58,786 nucleotides of DNA. Source: Enterococcus dongliensis (GTDB taxonomy: Bacteria; Bacillota; Bacilli; Lactobacillales; Enterococcaceae). Under the pieces are notes generated by a model. It was not told the DNA's origin. It worked only from the letters and a program-made list of their open reading frames with translations, and ran no database searches. The position numbers were made by a program, and so were the translations under genes. Shown piece by piece: positions 6,630 to 13,707 of the stretch. Where the stretch lies: the NCBI RefSeq assembly GCF_005405225.1, contig NZ_BJDQ01000013.1, positions 1 to 58,786 of the forward strand, read 5' to 3'. The stretch's first letter is position 1; every line of letters starts with the position of its first letter.

Positions 6630-6698
6630 CTAGATATTAATTCGTTTGGGACTTACTTTTGCTTGCAGGCTAGTAAGTCTTTTTTTGTGCTTTCTCAT
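6630..6698 (-). CDS. Possible 22-residue basic mini-ORF
   Basis: A 23-codon frame (MRKHKKRLTSLQAKV...) starts with an ATG that overlaps the stop of the upstream membrane-protein gene and ends 12 bases before the next start. AAAGGTGC lies about seven bases upstream. It coincides with a hairpin followed by A residues on this strand, so it could equally be just the leader of the next gene. I give it modest weight. Confidence 0.35.
   Translation of the reverse strand: MRKHKKRLTSLQAKVSPKRINI
6651..6686 (+). terminator. Third plus-strand terminator-like hairpin in the early operon
   Basis: ACTTACT (6651-6657) pairs with AGTAAGT (6672-6678), followed by C and seven T on the plus strand. As with the elements near 1.0-1.1 kb, it opposes the direction of the operon. 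Confidence 0.5.
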
Positions 6699-6895
6699 AG
6701 TCCCAGCACCTTTTTCCCAACTTTGTTTACTATCCATAAAAAAGGTAATAGGATAAATGCTGCTATCATCCAATAGCCAGTACACAACACACCGACCATC
6801 GCACCAGTCACGGTTATTTTTGCCGCTTTAAAATCTGAACGTTTTCTTGCTAATTCCGTTGGAATCGTTGGTACATATTCAAAATCATTTCTCAT
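6695..6895 (-). CDS. Small phage membrane protein
   Basis: The 66-residue protein has a soluble basic N-terminus and two hydrophobic segments, about residues 27-45 (ITVTGAMVGVLCTGYWMIAA) and 46-57, that could form a tight transmembrane hairpin; the C-terminus is KVGKKVLGL. The stop codon overlaps the next possible start. Small inner-membrane proteins among early genes sometimes act in superinfection exclusion or host takeover, but nothing here is specific. Confidence 0.65.
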   Translation of the reverse strand: MRNDFEYVPTIPTELARKRSDFKAAKITVTGAMVGVLCTGYWMIAAFILLPFLWIVNKVGKKVLGL

Positions 6896-6897
6896 GC

Positions 6898-7143
6898 TTA
6901 GGCCTCCCTTAAAAGTTCTGCTACGTCTACGTCTAACCCATCTGCTAATAAAACTAACGTCGTAAATCCCGGTCTTAATTCGCCTTTATAATCATTTTTG
7001 ATCGAACTAATCGTCACTTCTGAAACACCTGATTTCTTAGATAACTCTCGGTTTTTGATGATTCTTTCGTTCGCCATTAACAATCGAAGGTTTTTCGATA
7101 TACGAATGGCATATCGTTGCATCGTTACTTCTTTTTCCGTCAT
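6898..7143 (-). CDS. XRE-type helix-turn-helix regulator
   Basis: This 81-residue protein contains a lambda-repressor-like helix-turn-helix with RELSKKSGVSEVTISSIKND at residues 33-52 and a following LVLLADGLDVDVAELL helix. GGAGGCGATAACGC gives a well-spaced ribosome site, and the ATG overlaps the stop of the preceding gene as ATGA. It is the third helix-turn-helix protein in the switch region, after Cro and the 184-residue regulator, and probably tunes early transcription. Confidence 0.82.
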   Translation of the reverse strand: MTEKEVTMQRYAIRISKNLRLLMANERIIKNRELSKKSGVSEVTISSIKNDYKGELRPGFTTLVLLADGLDVDVAELLREA

Positions 7144-7694
7144 GCGTTATCGCCTCCAAAATATCCTTCTGAAATCCATCTATCCATGAACATTTCGATT
7201 AGCTCCATTACGCTCATTCCAAGTTGCTCACATAATGCAAATAAAAATTGATTATTTACGATGCAAACTTCTGCTTGTTCTCTCGCTGTATCTAGAATTT
7301 TGTCATGACTAACTTTATCTAAGTTTTTAGATTTACAGAGGATACGCTTAATCTCTTTGTTTCCTATTTTCTCGTCTCGCTCGTCCTCTTCGATTTCTCG
7401 AAGATCGTCTAGATATGAAAGATCAAGTCTATAATCGCCGTTCATTGATGGCGGAAGACCTAAATAGTAATAGCCAATCACTTGAGCTAACGAAGAATCA
7501 TTCGCTACTTCATTTAATCGTACTGCGTTTTCAGCGGTGACATTCTTAGCGGATCCGTCTTCTTTCGTCCAATCGGTAATCGTTTGTGCGACTACGTGCA
7601 TATCTTTGGCTAATGTACGTTTGGTAATGCCCGTTCTACTTAAAAACTGATTAATCTCTCTTGGCATCTTCCTTGATGTTGATTTTGCTATCAT
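7140..7694 (-). CDS. Phage regulatory protein with N-terminal helix-turn-helix
   Basis: A 184-residue protein whose N-terminal region (residues 12-60) has a predicted helix-turn-helix, with TGITKRTLAKDMHVVAQTITDW, followed by helices (AENAVRLNEVANDSSLAQVI). The rest is acidic and helical, ending in LFALCEQLGMSVMELIEMFM. It resembles Cox/antirepressor-type phage regulators in arrangement only. GAGGGGTG lies upstream of the start. Being second in the cro operon, it is probably expressed in lytic growth. Confidence 0.65.
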   Translation of the reverse strand: MIAKSTSRKMPREINQFLSRTGITKRTLAKDMHVVAQTITDWTKEDGSAKNVTAENAVRLNEVANDSSLAQVIGYYYLGLPPSMNGDYRLDLSYLDDLREIEEDERDEKIGNKEIKRILCKSKNLDKVSHDKILDTAREQAEVCIVNNQFLFALCEQLGMSVMELIEMFMDRWISEGYFGGDNA

Positions 7695-7757
7695 TTAAAA
7701 CACCCCTCTCTTATTTTCCTGGCTTTTAATCAGCAGGTTCAAAGCGGTAATCTGTAC

Positions 7758-7916
7758 TTATGAAGCAAAAGCAGCATCGACTGCATGTTGCGTCATCCAA
7801 TTTTTAACTAATCCAATTTGCAAAGAAAGCTCATCGTCTGTCCAACCACTCCAAAAATCACTTGGAATGTCTGGCCTTGCTTTAGTAAGAATTTTGATCA
7901 TTGTTTCTCGTTTCAT
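7758..7916 (-). CDS. 52-residue phage protein directly after the Cro-like gene
   Basis: The frame starts at an ATG overlapping the stop of the Cro-like gene and has a perfect AAGGAGGT site six bases upstream. The product starts MKRETMIKILTKARPDIPSD and has a Trp-rich middle (FWSGWTDDELSLQIGLVKNW). The ribosome site is fused to a copy of the phage operator, as at the cro start, so repressor binding may affect this gene specifically. No family was recognised. The 63 bases after it are non-coding. Confidence 0.75.
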   Translation of the reverse strand: MKRETMIKILTKARPDIPSDFWSGWTDDELSLQIGLVKNWMTQHAVDAAFAS

Positions 7917-8134
7917 TTTGAAACCTCCTTATCACGTTTTGTGATTTCTTCATTAAAAAAAAGATAGCCGATAGGTAATTTAAAAAAGGTGGCTACTTTT
8001 TGCTTTGTATCGTCATTACCAGTTTTTAAACCTTGCTCCATTTTCTGATACAAAGAATACGAAATGCCAATGGATTCTGCAGCTTCGTCTTGTTTTAAAC
8101 CGAGTTTTTCACGAGCTTTTTTTAACTTATTCAT
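7913..8134 (-). CDS. Cro-like XRE-family regulator
   Basis: A 73-residue protein made almost entirely of a helix-turn-helix domain (KLGLKQDEAAESIGISYSLY, residues 10-29) plus a short tail. It is divergent from the CI-type repressor gene and the first gene of the leftward transcript, the classical place of Cro. The promoter has TTGACA and TATATT with 17-base spacing, with operators inside and on both sides. AAGGAGGTCAGAGC precedes the ATG. It presumably represses the lysogeny promoter during lytic growth. Confidence 0.88.
   Translation of the reverse strand: MNKLKKAREKLGLKQDEAAESIGISYSLYQKMEQGLKTGNDDTKQKVATFFKLPIGYLFFNEEITKRDKEVSK
7931..7945. promoter_or_regulatory. Operator copy within the 3' end of cro
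   Basis: ATCACGTTTTGTGAT is a full match to the ATCAC-N5-GTGAT palindromes of the switch region. It sits just upstream of the ribosome site of the 52-residue gene, more than 200 bases from the other operators. Confidence 0.85.
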
Positions 8135-8166
8135 GCTCTGACCTCCTTATCACGTTCTGTGATTAT

Positions 8167-8195
8167 AATATATCATCACATTTTGTGATTGTCAA
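8167..8195 (-). promoter_or_regulatory. Leftward early promoter (cro promoter)
   Basis: On the minus strand TTGACA (8195-8190) and TATATT (8172-8167) are separated by 17 bases. One operator fills the spacer, so repressor bound there should exclude RNA polymerase. Confidence 0.9.
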
Positions 8196-8211
8196 CAATT
8201 AAAATCACTTT

Positions 8212-8242
8212 TTGTGATAAAGAGAGGTTTAATATTTATAAT
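8212..8242 (+). promoter_or_regulatory. Repressor promoter
   Basis: A perfect TATAAT at 8237-8242 overlaps the operator at 8241-8255. Only a weak -35 (TTGTGA, 8212-8217) is seen, itself part of another operator, which fits a promoter that depends on bound repressor. Confidence 0.6.
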
Positions 8243-8283
8243 CACAGTTAGTGATAGTACAATCACATTAAAGAGGTGTAAAA

Positions 8284-8946
8284 ATGACAACAGGAGAAAA
8301 AATAGCTAAACTGCGAGCTGATCGAAATTTGTCACAGGCGGCACTAGCAGAACAGTTAAATATCGGGACTAGCACTCTTGGAATGTGGGAAACAGGCAAA
8401 AGAGGATTAAAAGATGATACCTTAAAAATGATTGCAAATTTCTTTGATGTTTCAGTTGACTATCTTTTAGATATTAGTGATGAACCAAATACTTTGAAAA
8501 ATACCGTACCCATTGCTGGAAAAATCCCCGAAGAATACACAATACCAATCCTTGGGCGCATTGCCGCCTCCGCCCCTGCCGGTCTGGTCAGTGATTATGA
8601 AGGAGAAATATCTATTCAACCATCTACAGTTAGAAGGTATGGACGCAAAGATATTTTTGCCTTGCGAGTTTTAGGTGACTCAATGAACAGAATTATCCCC
8701 GAAGGTGCAATTGCGGTAATCTATAAAACTTGCGATTGGGAAGACGGAGATATTTGTGCAGTAACGATTAATGGAGACGATGCAACTTTAAAGCAAGTTA
8801 CAAAAACAGACCGTGGAATCAAATTTACTCCCCTCTCCTACTCTAAATTTCATGCGCCTTGGGAATATATTAAAGATGAAGATGAGGTTGATGTAATCAT
8901 TCACGGGGTATTCTTATACGGGATTATTACTACAGATAAAATGTAG
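8284..8946 (+). CDS. CI/LexA-type phage repressor with S24 peptidase domain
   Basis: This 220-residue protein has an N-terminal helix-turn-helix (NLSQAALAEQLNIGTSTLGM, residues 15-34) and a C-terminal LexA-like self-cleavage domain. The predicted cleavage bond is Ala99-Gly100 in ASAPAGL; the catalytic pair is Ser133 in GDSMNRII and Lys170 in ATLKQV. It should keep the prophage silent by binding the ATCAC-N5-GTGAT sites and be inactivated through RecA after DNA damage. AGAGGTG precedes the ATG. All residues needed for cleavage are present, so the prophage is probably SOS-inducible. Confidence 0.93.
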   Translation: MTTGEKIAKLRADRNLSQAALAEQLNIGTSTLGMWETGKRGLKDDTLKMIANFFDVSVDYLLDISDEPNTLKNTVPIAGKIPEEYTIPILGRIAASAPAGLVSDYEGEISIQPSTVRRYGRKDIFALRVLGDSMNRIIPEGAIAVIYKTCDWEDGDICAVTINGDDATLKQVTKTDRGIKFTPLSYSKFHAPWEYIKDEDEVDVIIHGVFLYGIITTDKM

Positions 8947-9061
8947 ATGCAGAAGAATATAAAGAGTCACTTACAGTTATAGAAACAGTTAGTTAATTTG
9001 GCGACTACTGCTACCTGCCGTTAAGTGGGAGTTAAAAATAAAGTTTTAGGAGGAAATTAAA

Positions 9062-9688
9062 ATGAAAAGGGTATTATTAGCTTCTATTGTTATTATCTCA
9101 ATGTTAGGGTTAGCTGCTTGTAGCGGAGAATCAGATTCTAGTAGTGATGTACAAGTTAGCAAAACGTCAACATCTAGTAATGATAGTTCAACAAAAAAGG
9201 AAGAAAAATCTGCTGAGGCTGCTGTTGGCAAACGTTCTAATCCAGTTCCATTTGGCTCTACCGCAACTTTTGATACCACTTATTACAGTGAGGACAGTGA
9301 AGATATACCCGCAAATATTTCAATGACTATCTCAAATGTTATTCGTGGTGATGAAGCAATGAACTACTTAACTAATGCAAATGAGTTCAATGAAGCTGCT
9401 CCTGAAGGCAAAGAATGGTTATTATTTGATGTATCTATGAAAATGAATAAGGGTAGCCAAGATGACGCGTATTACGTAACTCCTTCCTTTATTCCAATAA
9501 GCTCCACTGGTGAAGAAGTATCCCAGGATACCTATGGAACTTTAGTAGATGGGGAAGAATTTGGAAATAAAGATCTATATGAAGGTGGAACTCAAACTGG
9601 GAAAGTCGCTTTATTAGTGCCTACTGGCGACAATACTTTGGTTGAATTCCAAGATTTTGATACTGGAGTATTCTTTAAATTACAATAA
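9062..9688 (+). CDS. Prophage-encoded lipoprotein, DUF4352-like
   Basis: The 208-residue protein has a lipoprotein signal peptide with lipobox LAAC (Cys20), a Ser/Thr/Asp-rich linker to about residue 55, and a C-terminal beta-rich domain starting GKRSNPVPFGSTATFD, a pattern typical of the immunoglobulin-like DUF4352 family. AGGAGGAAATTAAA gives an ideal ribosome site. Lying between repressor and integrase, it is likely expressed from the silent prophage as cell-surface cargo. Possible roles are superinfection exclusion or host adaptation; neither is shown by sequence. Confidence 0.85.
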   Translation: MKRVLLASIVIISMLGLAACSGESDSSSDVQVSKTSTSSNDSSTKKEEKSAEAAVGKRSNPVPFGSTATFDTTYYSEDSEDIPANISMTISNVIRGDEAMNYLTNANEFNEAAPEGKEWLLFDVSMKMNKGSQDDAYYVTPSFIPISSTGEEVSQDTYGTLVDGEEFGNKDLYEGGTQTGKVALLVPTGDNTLVEFQDFDTGVFFKLQ

Positions 9689-9859
9689 TATAAAGTTCAG
9701 CCCTTTTGCTTCTTTTCCACTTAGAGCAGCCAATTCGATTATATCCAAAAAGAAAGAAAGTAAATCGAAATGTCAGATGAAGAAATTAGAAAAGCGGCTA
9801 CAAAGAGCTCAGTCTTTATTTTTAAAACAAAAAAATTCAGATTAACAGGAGGAATAAAA

Positions 9860-10507
9860 ATGAAAAAATTAAGCGTTGCATTGTTGGTATGCTCTGCCCT
9901 ACTTTTATCTGCTTGTTCGAATGATAAAACTACAGACTCTACTTCTAAACAGCAGGAAACTAAAAGTAGCCAGACTAAAGAAAGTAGTAGTACCACAACT
10001 ACAAGCTCAATTTCAAGCGCTACTACTGATTCATCGTCAACTGCTGTTACATCATCAACTACAAATTCTGTTACTACTCCTGTTACTACTCCTGCAACAG
10101 CTCAAGAGGAAACGTATGAACAGCTAAAACAACGCACATTACAATCCATTCCTACGGATAGAGTGAACTGGTCAAACAAAGAGTGGGAAGCTTTCGGTAT
10201 GGCGTTAAGCGAAAACGGCTTGGCTATGGATGATGCTGGCAATATCATCACTCAAGCTCAAAAGGAGCAGCTTGAAGCTGAAAAGCAACAAGCAGACTCT
10301 CAATCACAAGTTGTTCATTCTGCGGAACAAGCCGTTCAAATCGCTCAAAGTCAATTTGGGGATAATGGTGGAGCATGGACATGGGGCTCTATGGGCGAAG
10401 TTGATGATGGATATTTCGTCAAAGCTGTGGATCCAAACGATGGTACTATGACACACACTGTTAAGAGCGTTATTGTTCATTATGATGGTTCGGTAACTGA
10501 AAATTAA
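9860..10507 (+). CDS. Second prophage-encoded lipoprotein with Ser/Thr-rich stalk
   Basis: The open frame begins at 9770, but the ATG at 9860 has a perfect AGGAGGAATAAAA ribosome site and starts a classical signal peptide with lipobox LSAC (Cys19). Residues 20-80 are almost only Ser, Thr and Lys, a wall-spanning stalk, and residues 80-215 form the outer domain with EQAVQIAQSQFGDNGGAWTW and DDGYFVKAV. It is organised like the lipoprotein before it but shares no obvious domain. It may be surface-exposed and could block phage adsorption or DNA entry. Confidence 0.85.
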   Translation: MKKLSVALLVCSALLLSACSNDKTTDSTSKQQETKSSQTKESSSTTTTSSISSATTDSSSTAVTSSTTNSVTTPVTTPATAQEETYEQLKQRTLQSIPTDRVNWSNKEWEAFGMALSENGLAMDDAGNIITQAQKEQLEAEKQQADSQSQVVHSAEQAVQIAQSQFGDNGGAWTWGSMGEVDDGYFVKAVDPNDGTMTHTVKSVIVHYDGSVTEN

Positions 10508-10579
10508 CGTCCCCGCCCCATTCATCCGAGGCTCTTTAGTAAATACTCGTCTCTCATACTAGCACGCAGGAGGAGTTTC

Positions 10580-10771
10580 ATGTTTCAAGAATTCAACTCT
10601 TTAATTCTTTTAGAAATCCTCATGATTATTTATGGTATTGGTTTGGTAATCGGAACTGTCCGTATCTTCATTGAGGACAAAATATTAGACGCGCTAACAC
10701 TATTTTGTGGTATTGCGTTAATTATCGCTGGGGTGTTTGCTATTCTCTTAACTCAGTTATTGGATTTATAG
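10580..10771 (+). CDS. Small two-helix membrane protein
   Basis: A 63-residue hydrophobic protein with two predicted transmembrane helices (about residues 8-28 and 38-58) separated by FIEDKILDA. AGGAGGAGTTTC gives a good ribosome site. It is part of the cargo between repressor and integrase. Small membrane proteins in this location can mediate superinfection immunity, but there is no diagnostic motif. Confidence 0.7.
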   Translation: MFQEFNSLILLEILMIIYGIGLVIGTVRIFIEDKILDALTLFCGIALIIAGVFAILLTQLLDL

Positions 10772-10790
10772 TTCCCTCCCCGCCCGACGC

Positions 10791-10809
10791 CGCCGGTTCG
10801 ATTCCGGCG
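10791..10809. other. tRNA T-arm-like remnant
   Basis: CGCCGG and CCGGCG flank the seven-base loop TTCGATT, the standard T-psi-C loop. No acceptor, D or anticodon arms surround it, so it is a fragment or a chance hairpin. It sits in a short GC-rich island within AT-rich cargo DNA. Confidence 0.45.
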
Positions 10810-10846
10810 AGGAGAATAACGTATTGATTATTTTTGGAGGTGTAAA

Positions 10847-11545
10847 ATGCCAATTTCAGTAATGGTTGTAAAAACTAAATCATTTTACAAAAATGGACTA
10901 AATTTAGGCGGTCAGGAACAGCTTATAGGGAACGATGGTTTAGGTCTTTCTGAAGGAGAGGGACATCTTTTCTTAGACCCAACGGATAAACAATTAGGGA
11001 TTGATGATTGTGTATTTGATGTATACACAGTTGATTATGATCATCGTTATGAGACAAAAGGATTTGTATTTGATAGACAGTTTGATTACTACTTTAAAAA
11101 TTATAAATTTAGAATTTACCATGAAGCAAGTAAAAACCTGCTGATCTTAGCTGTTAAGAAAGAAATAGCTAAAGCATTTCTAAAAGAAATTTCTAAAGAA
11201 AAAGTGAGATCTCAAAAACTCTATGATTTTGACTATTTGAAAATTGATTTTGATAAAATTGTTTCCAAAGCTGAAAATCTTTCAGGTCTTTGGGCTCAAG
11301 TGAATAGAACTGAAGTTCAAACTCAAGCTTATTTTGGTGAGAATATCAATTTAGATGACGAAGTAAAATTGGTGTTGAAAGAAAAAGATGCTTCCTATGC
11401 ATTATTCGACTCAACCATAGGAAACAACTATCAAAAAATTGGTATCACTAAAGAAGGAAACATCGTAATTTATGAGGATCATAGCGAGGATCAGCAATTA
11501 ATCACTAACATATACAAAATATATAAAATTTTTCTTGAAGACTAA
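10847..11545 (+). CDS. Unrecognised prophage cargo protein, 232 residues
   Basis: A soluble, Lys/Asp/Phe-rich protein without signal peptide or membrane segment. Its N-terminus MPISVMVVKTKSFYKNGLNL is followed by an acidic glycine-containing block (GNDGLGLSEGEGHLF) and helical middle portions (EIAKAFLKEISKEKVRSQKL). TTGGAGGTG precedes the ATG. It ends tail-to-tail with the membrane protein gene on the other strand, sharing CTAA so that both stops overlap. Its location between repressor and integrase is where temperate phages commonly carry anti-phage genes, which makes that role worth testing. I recognise no family. Confidence 0.75.
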   Translation: MPISVMVVKTKSFYKNGLNLGGQEQLIGNDGLGLSEGEGHLFLDPTDKQLGIDDCVFDVYTVDYDHRYETKGFVFDRQFDYYFKNYKFRIYHEASKNLLILAVKKEIAKAFLKEISKEKVRSQKLYDFDYLKIDFDKIVSKAENLSGLWAQVNRTEVQTQAYFGENINLDDEVKLVLKEKDASYALFDSTIGNNYQKIGITKEGNIVIYEDHSEDQQLITNIYKIYKIFLED

Positions 11546-12297
11546 CTTTCACTTAATACTAAATAATTTTCAGAGAATTTTGACAATCCGATAAAAGAAT
11601 TTGTTCTAGCTTCTATTGTATTTTTAGAAACAGTTAATTTTAAATTATCCGTACTATATTTTAGAATAAAACTTGAAATGCTACCTTCTTCCACTGATTT
11701 AAGCAACAATCCGTAATAAGGATTTTCATTCTTAAATGTAATTTTTAGAGAATACTCTTCAGAATTAGGGTTCTTTTCAAGTGTTCTATTTACAATTTTT
11801 TGTAAATATTCGAAGTCTTGGCCTAATTGTTCTTTGCTATCCTTGTAATTCACATTTGATGAACTGGTAATTTTCAATGATGAATCAGACAAAACAGAAA
11901 GTGTATATTGAGTAATTCCTATTTCAATTATCAAGGTATTATTCCTTTTTAAAATCATTTGCGGAGTATTTCCTCCGTAGTAATTATAGTTTTCTACTTG
12001 CAATACATTGTCGTAAAATTCATTCATTTTATCCATATCAATATCTGAATAGTCTAAGTAACTAGTTAATTGCCATTTTAATCCTGGATTTTTAAATCTA
12101 ACTTTTACTTTATTCCACCATATAAATGCATTAGTTTGATTCTCAACAAGGAACTGAACATAAAAAAGCAATATAGGTACTATAGCAATCAAGAAATTTA
12201 TTATCTTTATATCCCAATTTTTGAAAATACTAAACCCGGTGAAAGCAACTGATGCTACAACTAACCCGGATACAGTAACTATCCATTTTTTTTTCAT
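11542..12297 (-). CDS. Unrecognised membrane-anchored prophage cargo protein, 251 residues
   Basis: Two N-terminal hydrophobic segments (about residues 5-24 and 33-51, WIVTVSGLVVASVAFTGFSI and IINFLIAIVPILLFYVQFLV) are followed by a roughly 195-residue soluble domain of mixed alpha/beta character, probably cytoplasmic. GAGGTGAAAGAAT precedes the ATG and TATAAT lies at 12330-12325, so it has its own leftward promoter, opposite to the other cargo genes. Its 3' end overlaps that of the neighbouring unknown gene. Sensor or effector roles in prophage-encoded defence are possible; no catalytic motif is visible. Confidence 0.75.
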   Translation of the reverse strand: MKKKWIVTVSGLVVASVAFTGFSIFKNWDIKIINFLIAIVPILLFYVQFLVENQTNAFIWWNKVKVRFKNPGLKWQLTSYLDYSDIDMDKMNEFYDNVLQVENYNYYGGNTPQMILKRNNTLIIEIGITQYTLSVLSDSSLKITSSSNVNYKDSKEQLGQDFEYLQKIVNRTLEKNPNSEEYSLKITFKNENPYYGLLLKSVEEGSISSFILKYSTDNLKLTVSKNTIEARTNSFIGLSKFSENYLVLSES

Positions 12298-12474
12298 ATT
12301 CTTTCACCTCGTTTTTTTAATTATATTATACTTCCATTTTTTTTTAAAGAAAAAACGAACGTACGTTTGAATTGAACTAACTTTATCAGATTTTCCCTCT
12401 ATTTTTTTCTATATATGAATTATCAAGGAATTAAAATCTGATTTCAACTACAAATATCAGAAAGGTTGATCACA

Positions 12475-13617
12475 ATGGCAGAACCAAAGATGATAAAAAA
12501 AGGAAAGTGGAAACTGAGGACCCGCTATAAAGACCCGCTCACAAACGAATGGAGCGAAAAGAACTTTACTGGTTCTACTCGTGCAGAAGTTAAAGAAAAA
12601 GAAACAGATTTTCTTTCTAAATTAATGAACGGTGAAAACATGAAGAAAGTCGGACTCGTTACTTTTTTTAATCAATACATCGATACATTTAAGCGCGGTA
12701 AAATCAGTCCTGGCCGAATCGCAAAATACGAACTAGCTGCCAAGTACGTTGAAGAATATTTTGGAAAGAAAAAAACATTGAATAGTCTTTCGAAATATAA
12801 TTACCAAAGCTATCTCAATTGGTTAGCTTCCACCGACGGACCGAATAAACAAGGATTATCGAAAACGACAGTCGCTGATCAGCACACGATATTTAAAACA
12901 GCAATCCTTGAAGCAATCGATATGGGATATTTACGTGCAAATCCTACCCGTAATGTCAAAATAACGGGTCGTCAGGCGACTCATTCAACCGAGACGACTC
13001 TTTCCCAAGAAGATGCGGAAAAGCTCAAAAACACGATTTTAGAGGCTACAGATACAGCGGCCAAATATTTTTGTTTAGTTCAGTTCTATACTGGCGCAAG
13101 ATACCAGGAAGTCGCTGCTTTAAAATGGGATTCTGATATTGATGAAAAAAATGAACAAATCATTATTGATGAGGCGTTTAAATATGATGGTGGTATCTAT
13201 CGATTCGGGATAACCAAAACCAATGCAGGTTATCGAAAAATTGATGTGCATAGGCATCTCTTTAAATATCTAAAAAAATGGAAAACTGTCCAAGCTCAAG
13301 ATATTATATCTGGCAAACTGCTCAATCCACACAACTTATTATTTGTCACGAATAACACTTACCCTATTTCAAATTCAGCAATCAACAAGTATTTAAAATA
13401 CTGGTGTGATAAAGCAGAAGTTCCAAGAATCCGAAGTCATAGTTTTCGCCATATCCGATCAGACTTCTTTACCTTATCTGAAACTGATCCGATTTATATC
13501 AAAGACCAATTAGGTCATGCAAGTATTCAACAATCGTATGAATATGCAAGCGCAACTGAAGAAAGACGCCAAAAAAATAAGCAAAAATTCGAGTCCTTTT
13601 TTGAAGAAATTCTCTAA
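12475..13617 (+). CDS. int: Prophage tyrosine integrase
   Basis: The ATG at 12475 is preferred over an in-frame TTG nine bases earlier because AGAAAGG lies nine bases upstream. The 380-residue enzyme has an N-terminal arm-binding domain (GKWKLRTRYKDPLTNEW), a core-binding domain, and the catalytic domain with TGARYQEVAALKW (Arg), HSFRHIRSDFF (His-x-x-Arg), and LGHASIQQSYEYAS (His and Tyr nucleophile). It inserts and, with an excision factor, removes the phage at the tRNA-Leu 3' end located just downstream. Confidence 0.95.
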   Translation: MAEPKMIKKGKWKLRTRYKDPLTNEWSEKNFTGSTRAEVKEKETDFLSKLMNGENMKKVGLVTFFNQYIDTFKRGKISPGRIAKYELAAKYVEEYFGKKKTLNSLSKYNYQSYLNWLASTDGPNKQGLSKTTVADQHTIFKTAILEAIDMGYLRANPTRNVKITGRQATHSTETTLSQEDAEKLKNTILEATDTAAKYFCLVQFYTGARYQEVAALKWDSDIDEKNEQIIIDEAFKYDGGIYRFGITKTNAGYRKIDVHRHLFKYLKKWKTVQAQDIISGKLLNPHNLLFVTNNTYPISNSAINKYLKYWCDKAEVPRIRSHSFRHIRSDFFTLSETDPIYIKDQLGHASIQQSYEYASATEERRQKNKQKFESFFEEIL

Positions 13618-13660
13618 CAAAAAAACTTTTCGTGGGTTTTTCGTGGGGGAAATTAAAAAA

Positions 13661-13700
13661 ACAACCTACGAACACTGTTATATCAACGTTTGTAGGTTGT
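13661..13700 (-). terminator. Terminator downstream of tRNA-Leu
   Basis: ACAACCTACGAAC (13661-13673) pairs with GTTTGTAGGTTGT (13688-13700) with one G-U pair. On the minus strand it is followed by seven T, ideal for ending the tRNA transcript. It lies on the phage side of the tRNA, so the phage probably supplies it. Confidence 0.88.
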
Positions 13701-13707
13701 ATCTGTA

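Larger units (their letters stand above)
8149..8266. promoter_or_regulatory. Operator array of the lysis-lysogeny switch
   Basis: Four 15-base palindromes of form ATCAC-N5-GTGAT lie at 8149-8163, 8175-8189, 8204-8218 and 8241-8255, and a half-site ATCAC at 8262-8266. They cover the divergent promoters of cro and the repressor gene and are the likely sites for CI and Cro dimers. Confidence 0.93.
1..13707. mobile_element. Prophage, lysogeny and early-gene half (left end outside window)
   Basis: The block contains a tyrosine integrase next to a tRNA-Leu gene, a CI-type repressor divergent from a Cro-like gene with palindromic operators, and a leftward run of phage replication and recombination genes. 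No structural or lysis genes are present, so the remainder and the second attachment site must lie left of position 1. The right boundary is set by the 3' end of the tRNA gene; beyond it the genes are ordinary chromosomal ones. Whether the prophage is intact cannot be judged from this part. Confidence 0.93.

Noticed and set aside
6898-8134. Possible toxin-antitoxin system among the small helix-turn-helix genes
   Set aside because: Position next to the repressor and shared operators are fully explained by a phage genetic switch; no toxin fold is apparent.
9770-9859. N-terminal extension of the second lipoprotein frame
   Set aside because: The strong ribosome site and the signal peptide both begin at 9860; the extension would bury the signal sequence.
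11565-11585. CodY-box-like AATTTTCAGAGAATT
   Set aside because: It matches the CodY consensus well but lies at the 3' end of a coding region far from any promoter, and such AT-rich matches occur by chance.
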